DNA of 33,651 nucleotides, taken from contig NZ_JACJTT010000052.1 of NCBI RefSeq assembly GCF_014698825.1, forward strand, positions 1-33,651, given 5' to 3'. Below are positions 1 to 12,900 of the stretch, one piece after another. The stretch's first letter is position 1; each line of letters starts with the position of its first letter. The stretch is from Richelia sinica FACHB-800 (GTDB taxonomy: Bacteria; Cyanobacteriota; Cyanobacteriia; Cyanobacteriales; Nostocaceae). The notes beneath the pieces were generated by a model that searched no databases, was not told the DNA's origin, and saw only the letters and a program-made list of their open reading frames with translations. The translations under genes were made by a program, and so were the position numbers.

Positions 1-900
1 CCTGCATCTCCACCAATTACCATGTCATTCCCACTGCCAGTGGCGATGATATCTACTCCACCATTGGTTTCATTGAGGCTTTGAATGGTATCTGCGGTTG
101 TTGCATTTCCATCTGTTCCGTTGTAGGCAATTGATCCACTATCCCCGATGACGATGTTGTTGCCGTTGTTGACATTGATATTGTCTATTCCGATTCCGCC
201 AATTACTACATCATCACCGTTTCCTGTGGTAATTGAATCATTGCCACCCTGAGCCGTATCAGTGCTAGTAACTGTTTGTATTTGGTTATTATTTAACGAA
301 ATACTGCCGTTATCGCCCAAAATAACATTATTGCCACTGCTGGATGTAATTACATCATTACCAGAACCACCCAAAACAATGTCATCACCTTCGCCAACAG
401 TAATATTATCCTTACCTTCACCACCTACTACTGTTGTTGTAATACTTGTGAGATTACTGTTATTGTCGAAGGTTGCTGAACCATGATCACCGACAACAAC
501 ATCATTAGCTCTATCTCCTAAGCTTGACCCGGAGTCAATGGTATCATCACCACTACCACCAAAGATGACATCATTACCTTCTCCTGTCGTAATTATGTCG
601 TTGGTTGAACTATTACCCACTAGAGAAGACACTACTAGAGCTTGTGGTAGATGGCGTTGAGTTAATTCGTTACCCAATAAGTCTTTAACTGAACCGCGAT
701 CGCCAATAACTATATCATTTCCAGCCCCTGCATCAATTACGTCGTCGCCGAGATTACCAATGATCAGATCGTCTTGTTCATTACCAAACAGAGTGTCATT
801 CAGGTTACTACCATAGGCAGTGTCTTTCCCTTCTTGACCATACACTGTAACGGCAACAGGTGATTGAGAAGCATCTATAACATCATCACCTGTTTCTCCA
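1..900 (-). repeat. C-terminal RTX block of the giant protein (continues beyond window)
   Basis: From about residue 6446 to the edge, repeats such as GNLGDDVID, GAGNDIVIGD, GGSGDDTID, GEGDDIVLGG and GNGDDVVIGG recur, alternating with a GDxGSxxxxNN pattern about every 45-55 residues. These fit calcium-binding RTX beta-rolls and a type I secretion substrate. The secretion signal itself lies to the left of the window. Confidence 0.85.
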
Positions 901-3900
901 TAAATTGTTAGAGATGCTAAAGGATTAACTACAAAGGAATTGACAGTAATATCATCATCACCTGAACGAGCATAAAGCCGAGTATGATCACTGCCATGTA
1001 AAGCATTGATGGTAATATCATCATCGCCTGAACTGGTGATGATATCTAAGCCATTGCTGAAATTACCTCCATTAGCGACATAGTAAATTTCACCTGCGGC
1101 CATGCCAGTAATTTGAATATACTCATCACTGTATTGTTGAAAAATGGTATCTCCTGTCGGATCACCTTCATCATTGATCATCAGTTGATTATTACCAACT
1201 CCTGCGTCAATTCTGACATCACCGAGGAAATCATCTACAGATAGTTCATGGGTGGAAATTGGATCAATGGGGTTTTCTTGGTTGGAGAGGATAATCTCAT
1301 CGTTACCTTGTCCTGTGATGACGGAAACTTCGCTATTAGCTTGACCTAAACTGTCATAAACTTTAACAACATCGTTATTGCTTCCTGTGTAAACTGTCAA
1401 TTTTTCAACAGTATTAAAATCGGTGTGAATTCCGCCATTGTTTAAACCAGTTAGGGATAAGACTTCCCAAGACTCAGTTTCTCGAATTTGAGCAATAACT
1501 GAACTGCCCCCATTATTAGATGCAAAGGTTTGAGTTTTGACGTTTTCGGGAGCAATTTGATCGTTTACTTCGTAATTATTTAGATAATGTTGGACTTGAG
1601 AAATTAAACTACTAACATCATCAAAGCCTTCTGCTGCTTGATCTTTACGAGATTCACTGAGAACTTGTATAGCTACTTGGCTCAAGTTTCTCAGGAACTT
1701 GTATTGTTGACTTAAGACGAAGTTTAGATTTTCTAAGGTTGAACCATCAGGTAGTTCTCCTAACTTGGTTTGTAAGTCAGTAATGATGGCATCTAATTCG
1801 GCTTTGTCTGCGATCGCAGTTTGACTCGCTTCCAGAGCATTTTGATAGTTAGTCGTTGCTGTTTGCTTGCTATCTAATGCTTGCAGATATTGAGGATCAT
1901 TACTGTAATCAAAGGTGACAGTAAAGCTGAGAGTACGGAAGAAGAACCAATTAAAGACGATTGTATAAGCGGAGCTAAGACTATTGTTAACATTGGTAAA
2001 TTTAGTTTCTGCTTCAGTTTTCAGGTTGTTGAAGAAGTTAACAATGGCTGCATTGCTATTAACAATATTTTCTAATTCCTCTTGGTCGTACTCTAGGGAT
2101 TTAAGCTGAGAACTATATTTTGCTTCTAGTCTTAGATCATCTAAGACACTTAAAACCGCATTGATTTGACTGAGATTATTTTCATATTCAGCTTTGAAAG
2201 CCTCAAAATCAAATCCATCCTCTAGGTAATTCTTTGCTGTTTCAAATTTGAGAATATCTCGATAGACAGCGCGGAAGTCATCATATTTATCATCCCTATA
2301 GTTAGTGAAGTTTTCAGCTAATTCCTGTGCGTCTTTATAACTATTAACAACTTTGATGAAATTACTGTCACTATTGTATAAGGTAATGGCTTCATTCCAA
2401 TTGACTACATTATTAAATTTACTGACAGTTGGTAGGTTATTCCAAAGGTTGCCAGCTTCTACTAGGGTCGCTTTTTCTTCTGTGAATAAGACATCCTTTA
2501 AGATTTGTAGCCGTTCTATTCCTACCCAATTATCCCAAGAATTTGTATTAGTAACTTCTGTATTTAAGTTACTATTTAATGCCGTTAATTTCGTTTGTAA
2601 TGCAGCGATCGCACTTCCTAGATTATTGGTGGTCGTTTCCAACGTATTAGCGGCGCTAATGGCTTGATCTAAAAGATTCTTAGTAACATTAGCCGAATTA
2701 TTAATCTCTGTCTCAATCGTAGTTAAAACAGTTTTAACACCGCTACCATAAAGGTCACTTTCTATCCAAATGACTGCGGTATTACTGGGATCATCTGTGC
2801 GGGCTGCCTCATTATAATAGGCATCTATTTGGGAATCATTAAAGTAATCACTCAACAGGGATTTGGCACTTGCTTTTTCAGCTTGTAATCGGCCAATTTC
2901 TTCTTGTTTTTGTTTTGCTGATGCTTCTAAGCTGACAATATTATCAACTGCCGTTTTTAATGTACTATCTTGATTGACATCAAGAGTAAAGGTATCCGTA
3001 AAGGTTTGTTCCTCTGTTGTAGTAATAGGAAAACCAAAGACATAGGTTGTGGTGACTTTAACTTCTTTGATATCGACTGAAAGGGTTAATGTTTGATTAG
3101 TCGCATTATACCCGTCAAGAATATCACCAGCATCAATATCACTCAATACTGTATAACTCGCTTTTACATCCTGACCAAATAAACCCCCGAAAATCAGATT
3201 AGACTGCTGGCTAATACTGTTCTTGATACTATCAACGATGATATTAACAGCGTCAACATTGTTATCTCGTTGTACTATTAGTTGATCGTATGCAGTTTGG
3301 GCATTAGCTTCTCCTTCACGAGCATTGAAATAGTCAACTAAACTGGTTTTGACAAATGTATTAATCAGTCCCTTTTGTTCAGCTATTAACTGAATAATAC
3401 CTTGTGCAAAGTCAGTTTTGGCTAGTTCTAAACTATCACTAATATTTTCGCCGATTTCATTGCTGGCTTGAATGGCTATTGCTTTCAGGTCATTCAGATT
3501 TAACTTAGCCAGGATTTCTTGAACATAAACAATGGAATCTTGTTGTAAAAGTTGACCCATTGCTTGATTTTCTGCATCGGTAATGTTAGCAAATTCTAGA
3601 GCATTGGTAATCTTGCTTAATTTATCCTGTTCAAACTGATGGACAACGGTGGATTTTTCTAAAGTAATCTCTGATTCTGTATCCAGTGCGTTACTATTAA
3701 CGTTAACCTGATCTTCCCCTGCGTCACCTATTAAGAATAAATTATTATTGACTTGGTTAACCGTCCCGTCACCAACTTCAAAGGTATCATCACCTGAATT
3801 ACCATGAACAAAGGTTTGACCAGCAATACTCTTAATCTCAAAGACATCATTAGCTTGTCCACCTTCAACATAGGTCTTACCTAAATAAGACTCATTATCT

Positions 3901-6900
3901 AGTAATAAGTTATTAGCATTATTACTATTGAGATTGATAGTAATTTCTTCAAATTTTGGCTGTAATACCCCAGTTTGACTATTAACTTTTTCGGCTTCAA
4001 AGTAAATTAAAGGTGCATGATCTTGTTTATATAAGGTATGCCATGTCTCATTCTTGATGATTTCAACTGATTGAATATATCCTGCTTGTACTTCCAACTC
4101 TATGGGATTAGCAGTAATTAAACTGACACCGATAATATCCTTATAAACAATATCATCTTTGATGAGTTCCCGATATTGTGCTTCAAAGGCTAATTTCTGT
4201 CCTTGACTATTGGTAATGCTAACTAATTCGTAGAGTTTATCACTGCGGCTAGGATCTGGATGATTGGATTCAATATAGTTAGCAGTGTAACCTGTACCAG
4301 CTAAGAAAAGACTTAATTGCTCCCTAGCTGTGACAAGGTTGCCATTATTATCTAAGAGAGTTTGGAAGACTGCATAAGATACCTCACTAGGAATAGTAAT
4401 GGTTTCAGTTTCATTTCCTGTTAAGGCCAATAACCGGTTAATTAATTCCCGGTCGTAGTATCGGTCATTAAATACAATTTGATTTCTGAGATAATCATTG
4501 ATAATTTCCTTAACCGCAGCACTTCCGACCTCTGATAAGGAGGATAATTGAGCGATTAAATCAGTTGTAGTTGTATTGGTACTACTACTGGGATAAATGA
4601 CTTTGGTTAGATCGGTGTTAATGCCTTTCTTGTATAAGGTTGCTGCATCAAATGTCAGATTTGTTGAACCAGTCTGATTATTGAAGACTATGGTATCAAT
4701 TAAACCATCTGTATCTTGAATTAAAACTGGTGAGGCGATCGCATCAAGATTAGTAGATGCTTGAATAATTTTACGTTGAGTATTAGCAGGTTCGTTAATA
4801 TTAAAGGGAACAACCCGATCTAAATTATCAGTTAATTCAATTCCCAATCCATAATCAATCTCAACCTCTCCAGCACCTTCATAACCGTTGACTGTAGCGT
4901 ATTCGGTGCGACTACGAGAGGGGAAATTCAGGTTAATGGTTAGTTCTTCACCACCGACATAAATGGTATCACTACCTGCACCTGTGTTAATAACTAAGTC
5001 ACCAATGTTCCCTAAATCAACACCGTAAACATAAACACGGTCATCTCCTCGACCTGTAACCAGTTGTATTCTTTCAATATTCAGTAATTCTTTTAACTTA
5101 ACCCCAGCACCATAAATCCGTTGAATTGTCTCACCATTTTCCTCTTCGGTAAAGACATAGAAGGTATCACTTAAGACTGTACCCACAATGGCAACGGAAT
5201 CAAAACCTGCCCCTCCGTCAATACTAACGTTAGCATTTTCTACATATACAAGGGAATCTACATCTACCTCACGAGTATCATTTTGTTTTTGATCTGATTC
5301 GCTATTTTCACCTGTTGTTCCACTAACAGTAGCGACTTTATTATTTAACTCGATTAAATCCTCATCCTCGCTAAAGGTTAAGAGGGCTTTTACAAAGAAG
5401 AGGTCGTCACCGTTATCCCCAAATAACTGAATATCAGCACGATTATGATTCACCTCAAAATAGTCATCATCTGCACCACCATAGAAGTTCATTTCAAAGG
5501 ATGCACCATGTGTGACTTCTGTGACTACTACTACTTCTTGACCTTCGACTAAGACTAATTCTGTGGCTAAAATTGAACCAACATAGAATTGGTCCTTTCC
5601 AGCATTACCAAAGACATCAATTTCTTGGGCAGTATCATCACTAACGATCTTGTCATCCCCATCGCCAGCAAAAACAACCACTTGCTCGATGGTCGAATAA
5701 TTTAAGACCTGGTAATTCTCTCCTGATTGTAAACTGGCAACGGAAACATCAGTTAAACTATCCGTATTGTCTAGATCCTTCGCTTGATAGGCTTGAGCAT
5801 CGCCATCGAAGTGAGAAATTAATAAACCCTCTCCATGATTGCCATAACCTAACCATCTGTCTTGACTAAATTCTTGATTGGGATCTTCCTCAGCAATATA
5901 AACGGTATCTAACTGAATTAAATCATTTTGACTACTGCCCAAATAAGTTAATTCATCTATGCCGGAAACCCCTCGATCCCATAATTTAATAAAACTACGA
6001 CCTAAATTAGAAGCGGCAATCGTTACTTGATAAGTATCACCATCTTGACCACCATCAATTTCTAAATAAGCGTTTAATCCTGCAAAATCTCCGTCTCCAT
6101 CAAAAACGGTGATCTGATCACCTCCATCATCCGTAGCAAGATAAGTTTGACCATTAAAGGCTTCTACTTTCACTGCATCTGCGCCATCACCAGTGTTAAC
6201 GTTCGTAGTATCAACAATGGTACTGAAAACGGTCAAATCATCATCATATTCTCCTAAGGTCAGATTAACTGTTTCAAAGTTTTGGTAATTGATCGGACTT
6301 GTCATACCAAATCCGGTTAATTGTTGGTCTGACAATTGACCACTTTGACCTACGGGCGCACCACTATTATAAATAATCAGGGTATCTTGCTCACTACCAT
6401 CCCCATTCAGATTCAGGATAGCTTGAATGCCAAAGAGATCGTTGTTATTACTGCTAACGGTAACTGTGTCTTTTCCACTTTCACTATCAATATTAGTTAC
6501 TCCAGAGATGGTTTTCACTCGAATCTGATCATCTCCATCGTTACCATAAAGATTAGTTACCTCAGTGTGGGTACTATCAACGGTAAAGTTATCGTTGGCT
6601 TGACCTAAATAGATATTCAGGATTTCGGCAGTATCGTATTGAATGTATTGTCCTAAATCTAAGCCGTAAATCTTATCAGAGGTAAGAATACCACTAGATT
6701 CGGAAGTAGATAACTCATTATCAATGTTGATAATATCGTTATCTCCACTACCTTCTATGCGTAAGATGGCATTTATATCCTTAATCTTGCGATTGTTATT
6801 GCCAACATTGGTGACATCATCTCCTAAACCGCCAACAATCAAGGAATTGCGATTAATCTTCTTAACGTTGACCAGATCAGCCCCTGCTTCGCCATAAATA

Positions 6901-9900
6901 TTGGTTTCACCGTCCGCTGTTTCGATGGTCAAATTATCATCCCCTGCTCCTAAAGACACATTGGTGGTTGCCAGGGTATTTTCAATGGTAACTGTATCAT
7001 TTCCACCGCCTAGCAGAACGTTCAAGGACTCTATTCTGGTGTATTGGAGGGAGACATCCATACCAGTTACAGACACTGTATTGCTGGTGATAATGCCCGT
7101 ATTATCTTCTCCTACGGTAGCACCTGTATCATCAATGTAGAGATAATCGGTAACGCCTAAATCATCGCCGCCAGATACGGTAATTAAGGCATTGATGGGA
7201 CTTACATCACGGTTTAATTTGCCAATATTAATGGTATCGCTGTCTGTTCCTGCGTCAACGGTAATGGCTGCGGTATTAGCTTCAATATTGATCGTGTCGC
7301 TACCACTACCACCGTTAATATAGGTTGCATAGCCATTCGATAGGACATTGATAGTATCGTTATCACTATTTCCATTAACGGTCAAAAGTGACTTATTACC
7401 CTCGATATTAATGGTGTCAAGACCGACATCACCATTGACAATGACCGTACTATCAGAACCAGTATCTTTTACTAAAACGGTATCGTTGCCACCTTGAGCA
7501 TTAACTGTCAGGTGATCGGACGCATTGTTAATGGTGACTACATCAGCACCAGCACCCGCATTAATGGTTGTTGTTTCAGTAGTCCCAGTGGCTGAATTAT
7601 GGGTATTGTTAACGGTGAAAGTATTGTTACCACTACCAAGGGATATATCTAGGTCTTCAAAGTTTGCATAGTTAATGCCAGCAGTTAGCCCTAATCCAGT
7701 GATGGTAGTAGAGGTAAGTGTACCAGTATTGGCAGTGTTGTCTCCCGTATCATCCAAGCTGAGGATGTCGCGATCGCTGCTGGATGTTCCACTATCAATA
7801 GTTAGCAGGGCATTAATGCCGTTAAGTGTTCCATTGGTATTAGATCCATTAGCATTGCTACCAATACGGAATGTATCCGCCATCGCACCACCATTGATGG
7901 TTAACAGACTACTGGTAGAAAGGATGTTAAAGCGATCTGCGCCTCCATTGCCCAAAATGGTTGTTTGGCTGACACCCGCGTTGGTGCTGGCGACGGTGAA
8001 ATGATCTGTATTGCTTCCTAGTGCTACATTGAGGCTGGCGAGACTGCCATAGTTGATACTGCCTCCCATACCGAGGCCAGTCAGTTGAGATGAGGTGAGG
8101 TTTCCAGCAGTGGTGTCTATGTTACTAGCGTTGTCGCCAGAATCATCAATGTTGAGAACATCGTTACTATCAGAGGCAACAGAGAGAATACCATTAATGG
8201 CATTGAGATTACCGTTGGAGTTGTTGTTGGGATTGGTGGTAGTACCTGAAGCATTCGAGCCAACATTGATTGTATCTAAATCAGCCCCACCAACAGTAGT
8301 AACGTTGGCAACAAGGCTCTTGACATTGATGATATCAGCCCCGCCCAGTGTGTTGAAAATAATGCGATCGCCACTATCAGTGCCAGAGATAACGGTTTCC
8401 TGTCCCTGATTCCAGTTAGCCGTCGTGGTTGGAACAACCTCAGAGCTAGTTAAGGGATTGGGTGATGAGATGAGTATCTGATTACTTGCTGGGGATAGGG
8501 TCTCACTACCTACAACAGTAAGCACATCAGGACTATCAAGTAGGTTGACAGTAACAGTGTCATCAAACTGATTATTTTCTGCTAGATCGACGGCAACGCT
8601 ATCAATGCCAATGGAGCGGAAATTACCAATTAAGGTGACTGTATCATTGCCTTCTGCGGGAACTACAGATATTTTCTCGAAGGTAGAAGCATTAAATAAA
8701 CCATTGCCATCTCTGATCTCAACAATCTCATTAATGACTTCCATAGTAATATTATCTGCGCCTGATGTTCCTCGGATTTCCAAGGTGTCGAGGTCTCCAT
8801 CACCTTCTATGTCATCATTCCTGAGATCACCAATTGTTCCAAATATAACATCATTGCCAATACCACCGCGGATTTGGTCAGTACCACCTTGGCCTTCTAG
8901 ATAATCATTACCTGTATCACCATCAAGATCATCGTTACCGTAACCCCCAATCAGTATATCGTCACCCTCGCCACCACTAAAGGTAACTTTCCCATTACCT
9001 GCGGAAGCTAGGATATCATCGTCACTGCCACCCTGAGCATTAACATCAATGCCAAATCCCGCAGTCAGGGTCAGAGAATCATCATCATCGCCAAAGTCAG
9101 CTTCAACTCGTGTTACACCTTGGTAAACTTCTGCCCTGCCGAAAGCCTCTACTAAGACTGCACCTCCACCATAATCAGTTAAGCGGTAGTCTTCAGCAGT
9201 TATAGCCCGTCCAACATTACGATTGGATGCTTTGTCTCCAACATTTAGGGAAAGGACGCCATCATTCACGGAGGCTAGTTGTGGGGGAAGTTGTGGGAAG
9301 ATACTTCCTGGTATAGCGATTGTAGCGATCGTGCCACCTGCCTTCACTTCCCAGAAAAGCACACGCACGCGACCTTCTGCATACAGTGTCAGGATGGTTT
9401 GATCAGGGCCGAAAGTCGCACTTCCTCCCAGAGTCACACCAGCACCCAAGGGGATGCCAATGATTTCCAGGGTGACATCACCACTGACCAATACGGTTAG
9501 GGTATAGGTGTCGTCGGGGTTGTAAACATAATTTGTGCCTGACTTGATCAGTGATATTGTGCCACCGACCTGACCAGAGATCGAAAAGCCCGGAATACCG
9601 AAGTACAGACCACCGTAAGCAGAAAGACTGAATTGACCATCAGATTGAATCCAACCATCAGCCCCAAGAATAATTGGTCCAAGTCTACCATCAAGGTCTA
9701 TTCCTACTCGCCAGGTGTTATAACCACCTGTACCAACTTCGATGTCGAAACCCCCACTCAGTGAGAGAATCCCAGCGATGGTTAAAGAACCATCTAGATC
9801 AAGGGTGAAGATATCCGTAGCTCCCCTTGTGTCAATGAGCAAGTCCCCTGAAGCGTTAACGTGGAGCAGAGAGGTCAGGGAAGCATCTAATTCTACATCT

Positions 9901-12900
9901 GTTTTGAGATATAATCCCGCCTGGGAAATATCTAATACCCCAGTGGCATTGAAGTCTAGGTCTATACCCTGCACACCAATTTCAAATCCCAAATCTGCAT
10001 AAAGCTGGAAATTAGTGTTCGTGACAGCGATACCACCTGTGATGGAAGCCTCGGCAAAACCAGCAAAGTTCGCTCTACCTCGAACCACAGCAACAACGTA
10101 ACTATTTGCTGAAGTGTTGTATAGAATTTCACCTTCTGCATCTGGATCTAGTAGGTTGTTCACTGTGATCACATCAGCGATATCAGGTGCGTAGGCGGCG
10201 ATGGTATAGGTATTGCCATCTAAACGCTCAAGAAGCTCATCAGCTAAGGGGCTATTGGAATCCTCAAGGAAGTTAATAATCCGATCCGGTAGAGTTATTG
10301 ATTGCTCTTTACCAGTCGTATTAATCAACACTCGTGCGCCAACTTCCAGGTCTAGTACAGGGATGTTAACATCTAGGTCAACGTCGAGATCAGCAGCAAA
10401 TCCATCAGCAGTAATTACAAAAGCACCCAAGGCACTAATGTCAAGCAAGGAATTATCAGGAGATGAGATATCTGCACCTAGTCGCAGATCAGCTGTAGCG
10501 AGAACCTTAAAGGATTCGTCATCAAGCTCAAGGAAGAATGTACCCAGCAGAGCAGCGATCGCTTGACCATCTGGTTTAACAATGACTTCGCCCGCAAATT
10601 CAACATTGAGCAAGGATTCATCAAAACCAAGGATGACGGGATAGTCTGGATCACCCGTATTCACGGCAAAACCGTTATCACTTTCGTCATCGGGATCATT
10701 GGGAAAACTTGCTTGGAAGTCAATGGCAGCTAAAGAAGAATTCTCTAGGTTTTCTGTATCTAATCGAGCGCCAAAGTTAATTTGAGTGCTTAGGGTTGCA
10801 TTGATTTCTAAGAAATCTAAACCAACGGTCTCTAGAGAATCTACGGAGAAGTCGAGAGCAAAATAGACCGCTGGATTTAGGAGATCCGTCGATAAACCCA
10901 CGAACGCGCCAAGGTTGAGGTCATTGAGTGCTAGACCTTTCGCATTGGGATTCACCTCTCCTGGTAAGGGATTTCCGGCAATGTCACGATCAAGATCCTT
11001 GTTACCATTGCCATCTAAGAAATAAGGACCATCCCAACCAATGAAACCAAAGACGTTGGAAGCACCGATGGTCATTGTGGTAACTGTATCAGTTGTTCCA
11101 TCAGTGAGGATGACATCTTCTTCAGGCCCAAGCTCGAAGGCAACATTACCATAGAGTGTCACCACACCTGAGACATCTAGTTCGACAAATCCCTGGGCGC
11201 GGATCAGGGCAGAATCCATACTCAGATAAACAGGTACATTACCTGTATTGACCTCAAAGCCCAGAGGATCGATCTTGTCATCACCATCACGATCAGCATC
11301 TCGAACTACTGCTTCATCACCGTCAAACAGGACTGCTGCTTCCAGAATTTCCAGCTTACCGTTCTGATTGGTATCCAAGATATCGAGCAGCATCTCATGA
11401 TCAACTACTGTGGCATCTGTAGTAGTAATTGAACCCAATGCAGAGATGAGTGAGGCAGAAGGATCGGTCAGATTACCATACAGCGTTGCTAAATCACCCA
11501 AAGTGAGTTCACCATCATCATTGGCATCAAACAGAGCGACCTGTTCACTAGCAAACTGCTCAGTGTTTGCAAAGTCAACCACAGGGAATAATGGCAACCC
11601 AGAAATAGTGGGACTTGACTGATTCACTTCAACAAGTAACCGTTCAGCTTTGAGTGTGACATCTTCAATGCCTTCCAAGCTAATTAATTCTGCACTGGCT
11701 TTCAGGGAGAAATACTGAGATGGATCAATGGTATTGGTTGGGCGCATCACTGCCATACCAAAATCAAAATCTTCAATTACCAGACCAACAGCACCAGTAT
11801 AGGAATCATCACGGGTCACATTACCGTTTTCATCGTACTTCCAGTATGGACCGCCCATACCAACAAAGGCATTTACATTTGATGCACCGATGGTCATAAA
11901 GGATAGTTCGGTCTTCTGACCACCGAGGGCAGGGAAAGCCTCTACTAATTCCTCAACTGTGTCAATTCCGCCGTCGGGCAAGATATTCAAGTTTTCAAGA
12001 TAATTTAGGGCATCATCTAGATTTTCACTAATCAGATCAGTGAGTAATCCACCAGTGACATCAACCGTTTGTACCTCACCTTTTTCAAATGCCAAACTAC
12101 CAGTTATGTAGACAAATTCAGATACCTGAACTGTGGCTCGCTCAACACTAGCTAGGATTGTCTCCCTGTCAAAGTCCAAATAGATAGGCGGACTGGATTC
12201 GGTTGATCCTGTTTCTACTTTAAAACCAATGGGTATTTCTGGATCTGCATCTGGATTATTGGAGAAGTTGCTGGCTGTGAAGTCAATGACGGCATTATTG
12301 AGGAGAGGTCCGACCGCAGGGATGAGTGTGCCACCTAGATTAAGTTGAACTTCTATATCCTTGGCGGTGAGGTCTAGAATTTCAGCGCCGCCATCTGTGA
12401 AACCTGCTTCATCAATGTTGAGTTTGGCTGCGATGAAGGTAGGCAGTGACGGACTAACAATAGGATCAAAGATACCTAGTCCTAGATTGACATTACTAGC
12501 ATACAGACCAATGGCATCTGGGTTATCAGTGGCAAAGTTTGGAGCATCGATTCTACCGTTACTATTGACATCAAATTCAGTGATATCGACTTCATCATTG
12601 AAGAGAACAGAAACTTCACTGATTTCTAGGAACCCGTTATTATTATCATCCAGAATATCTAATAACTTCTGATGATCCACAACTGTCTTATCGTCGAGTT
12701 CGATATTCGAGAGGTCTAAGTCAGGTGGAGTATTTGTTAGCTGACTATAAAGGGTAGCGAGGTCGCCGAGGGTAATAGTTCCATCTTGATTATGATCAAA
12801 TAGCGCTCTCTGTTCACCTCCAAAATTCAGTTTTTCTGCGGGTGGCAATCCGACAAAGGCGTTGGCTTCACTGACACCCACAGCCATCACATCCACATCT

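Noticed and set aside
1-9070. Possible CRISPR array or DNA satellite suggested by many recurring short words
   Set aside because: The recurrence is at protein level (Gly-Asp-Asn turns and beta strands), in frame and diverged, with no constant repeat/spacer spacing.
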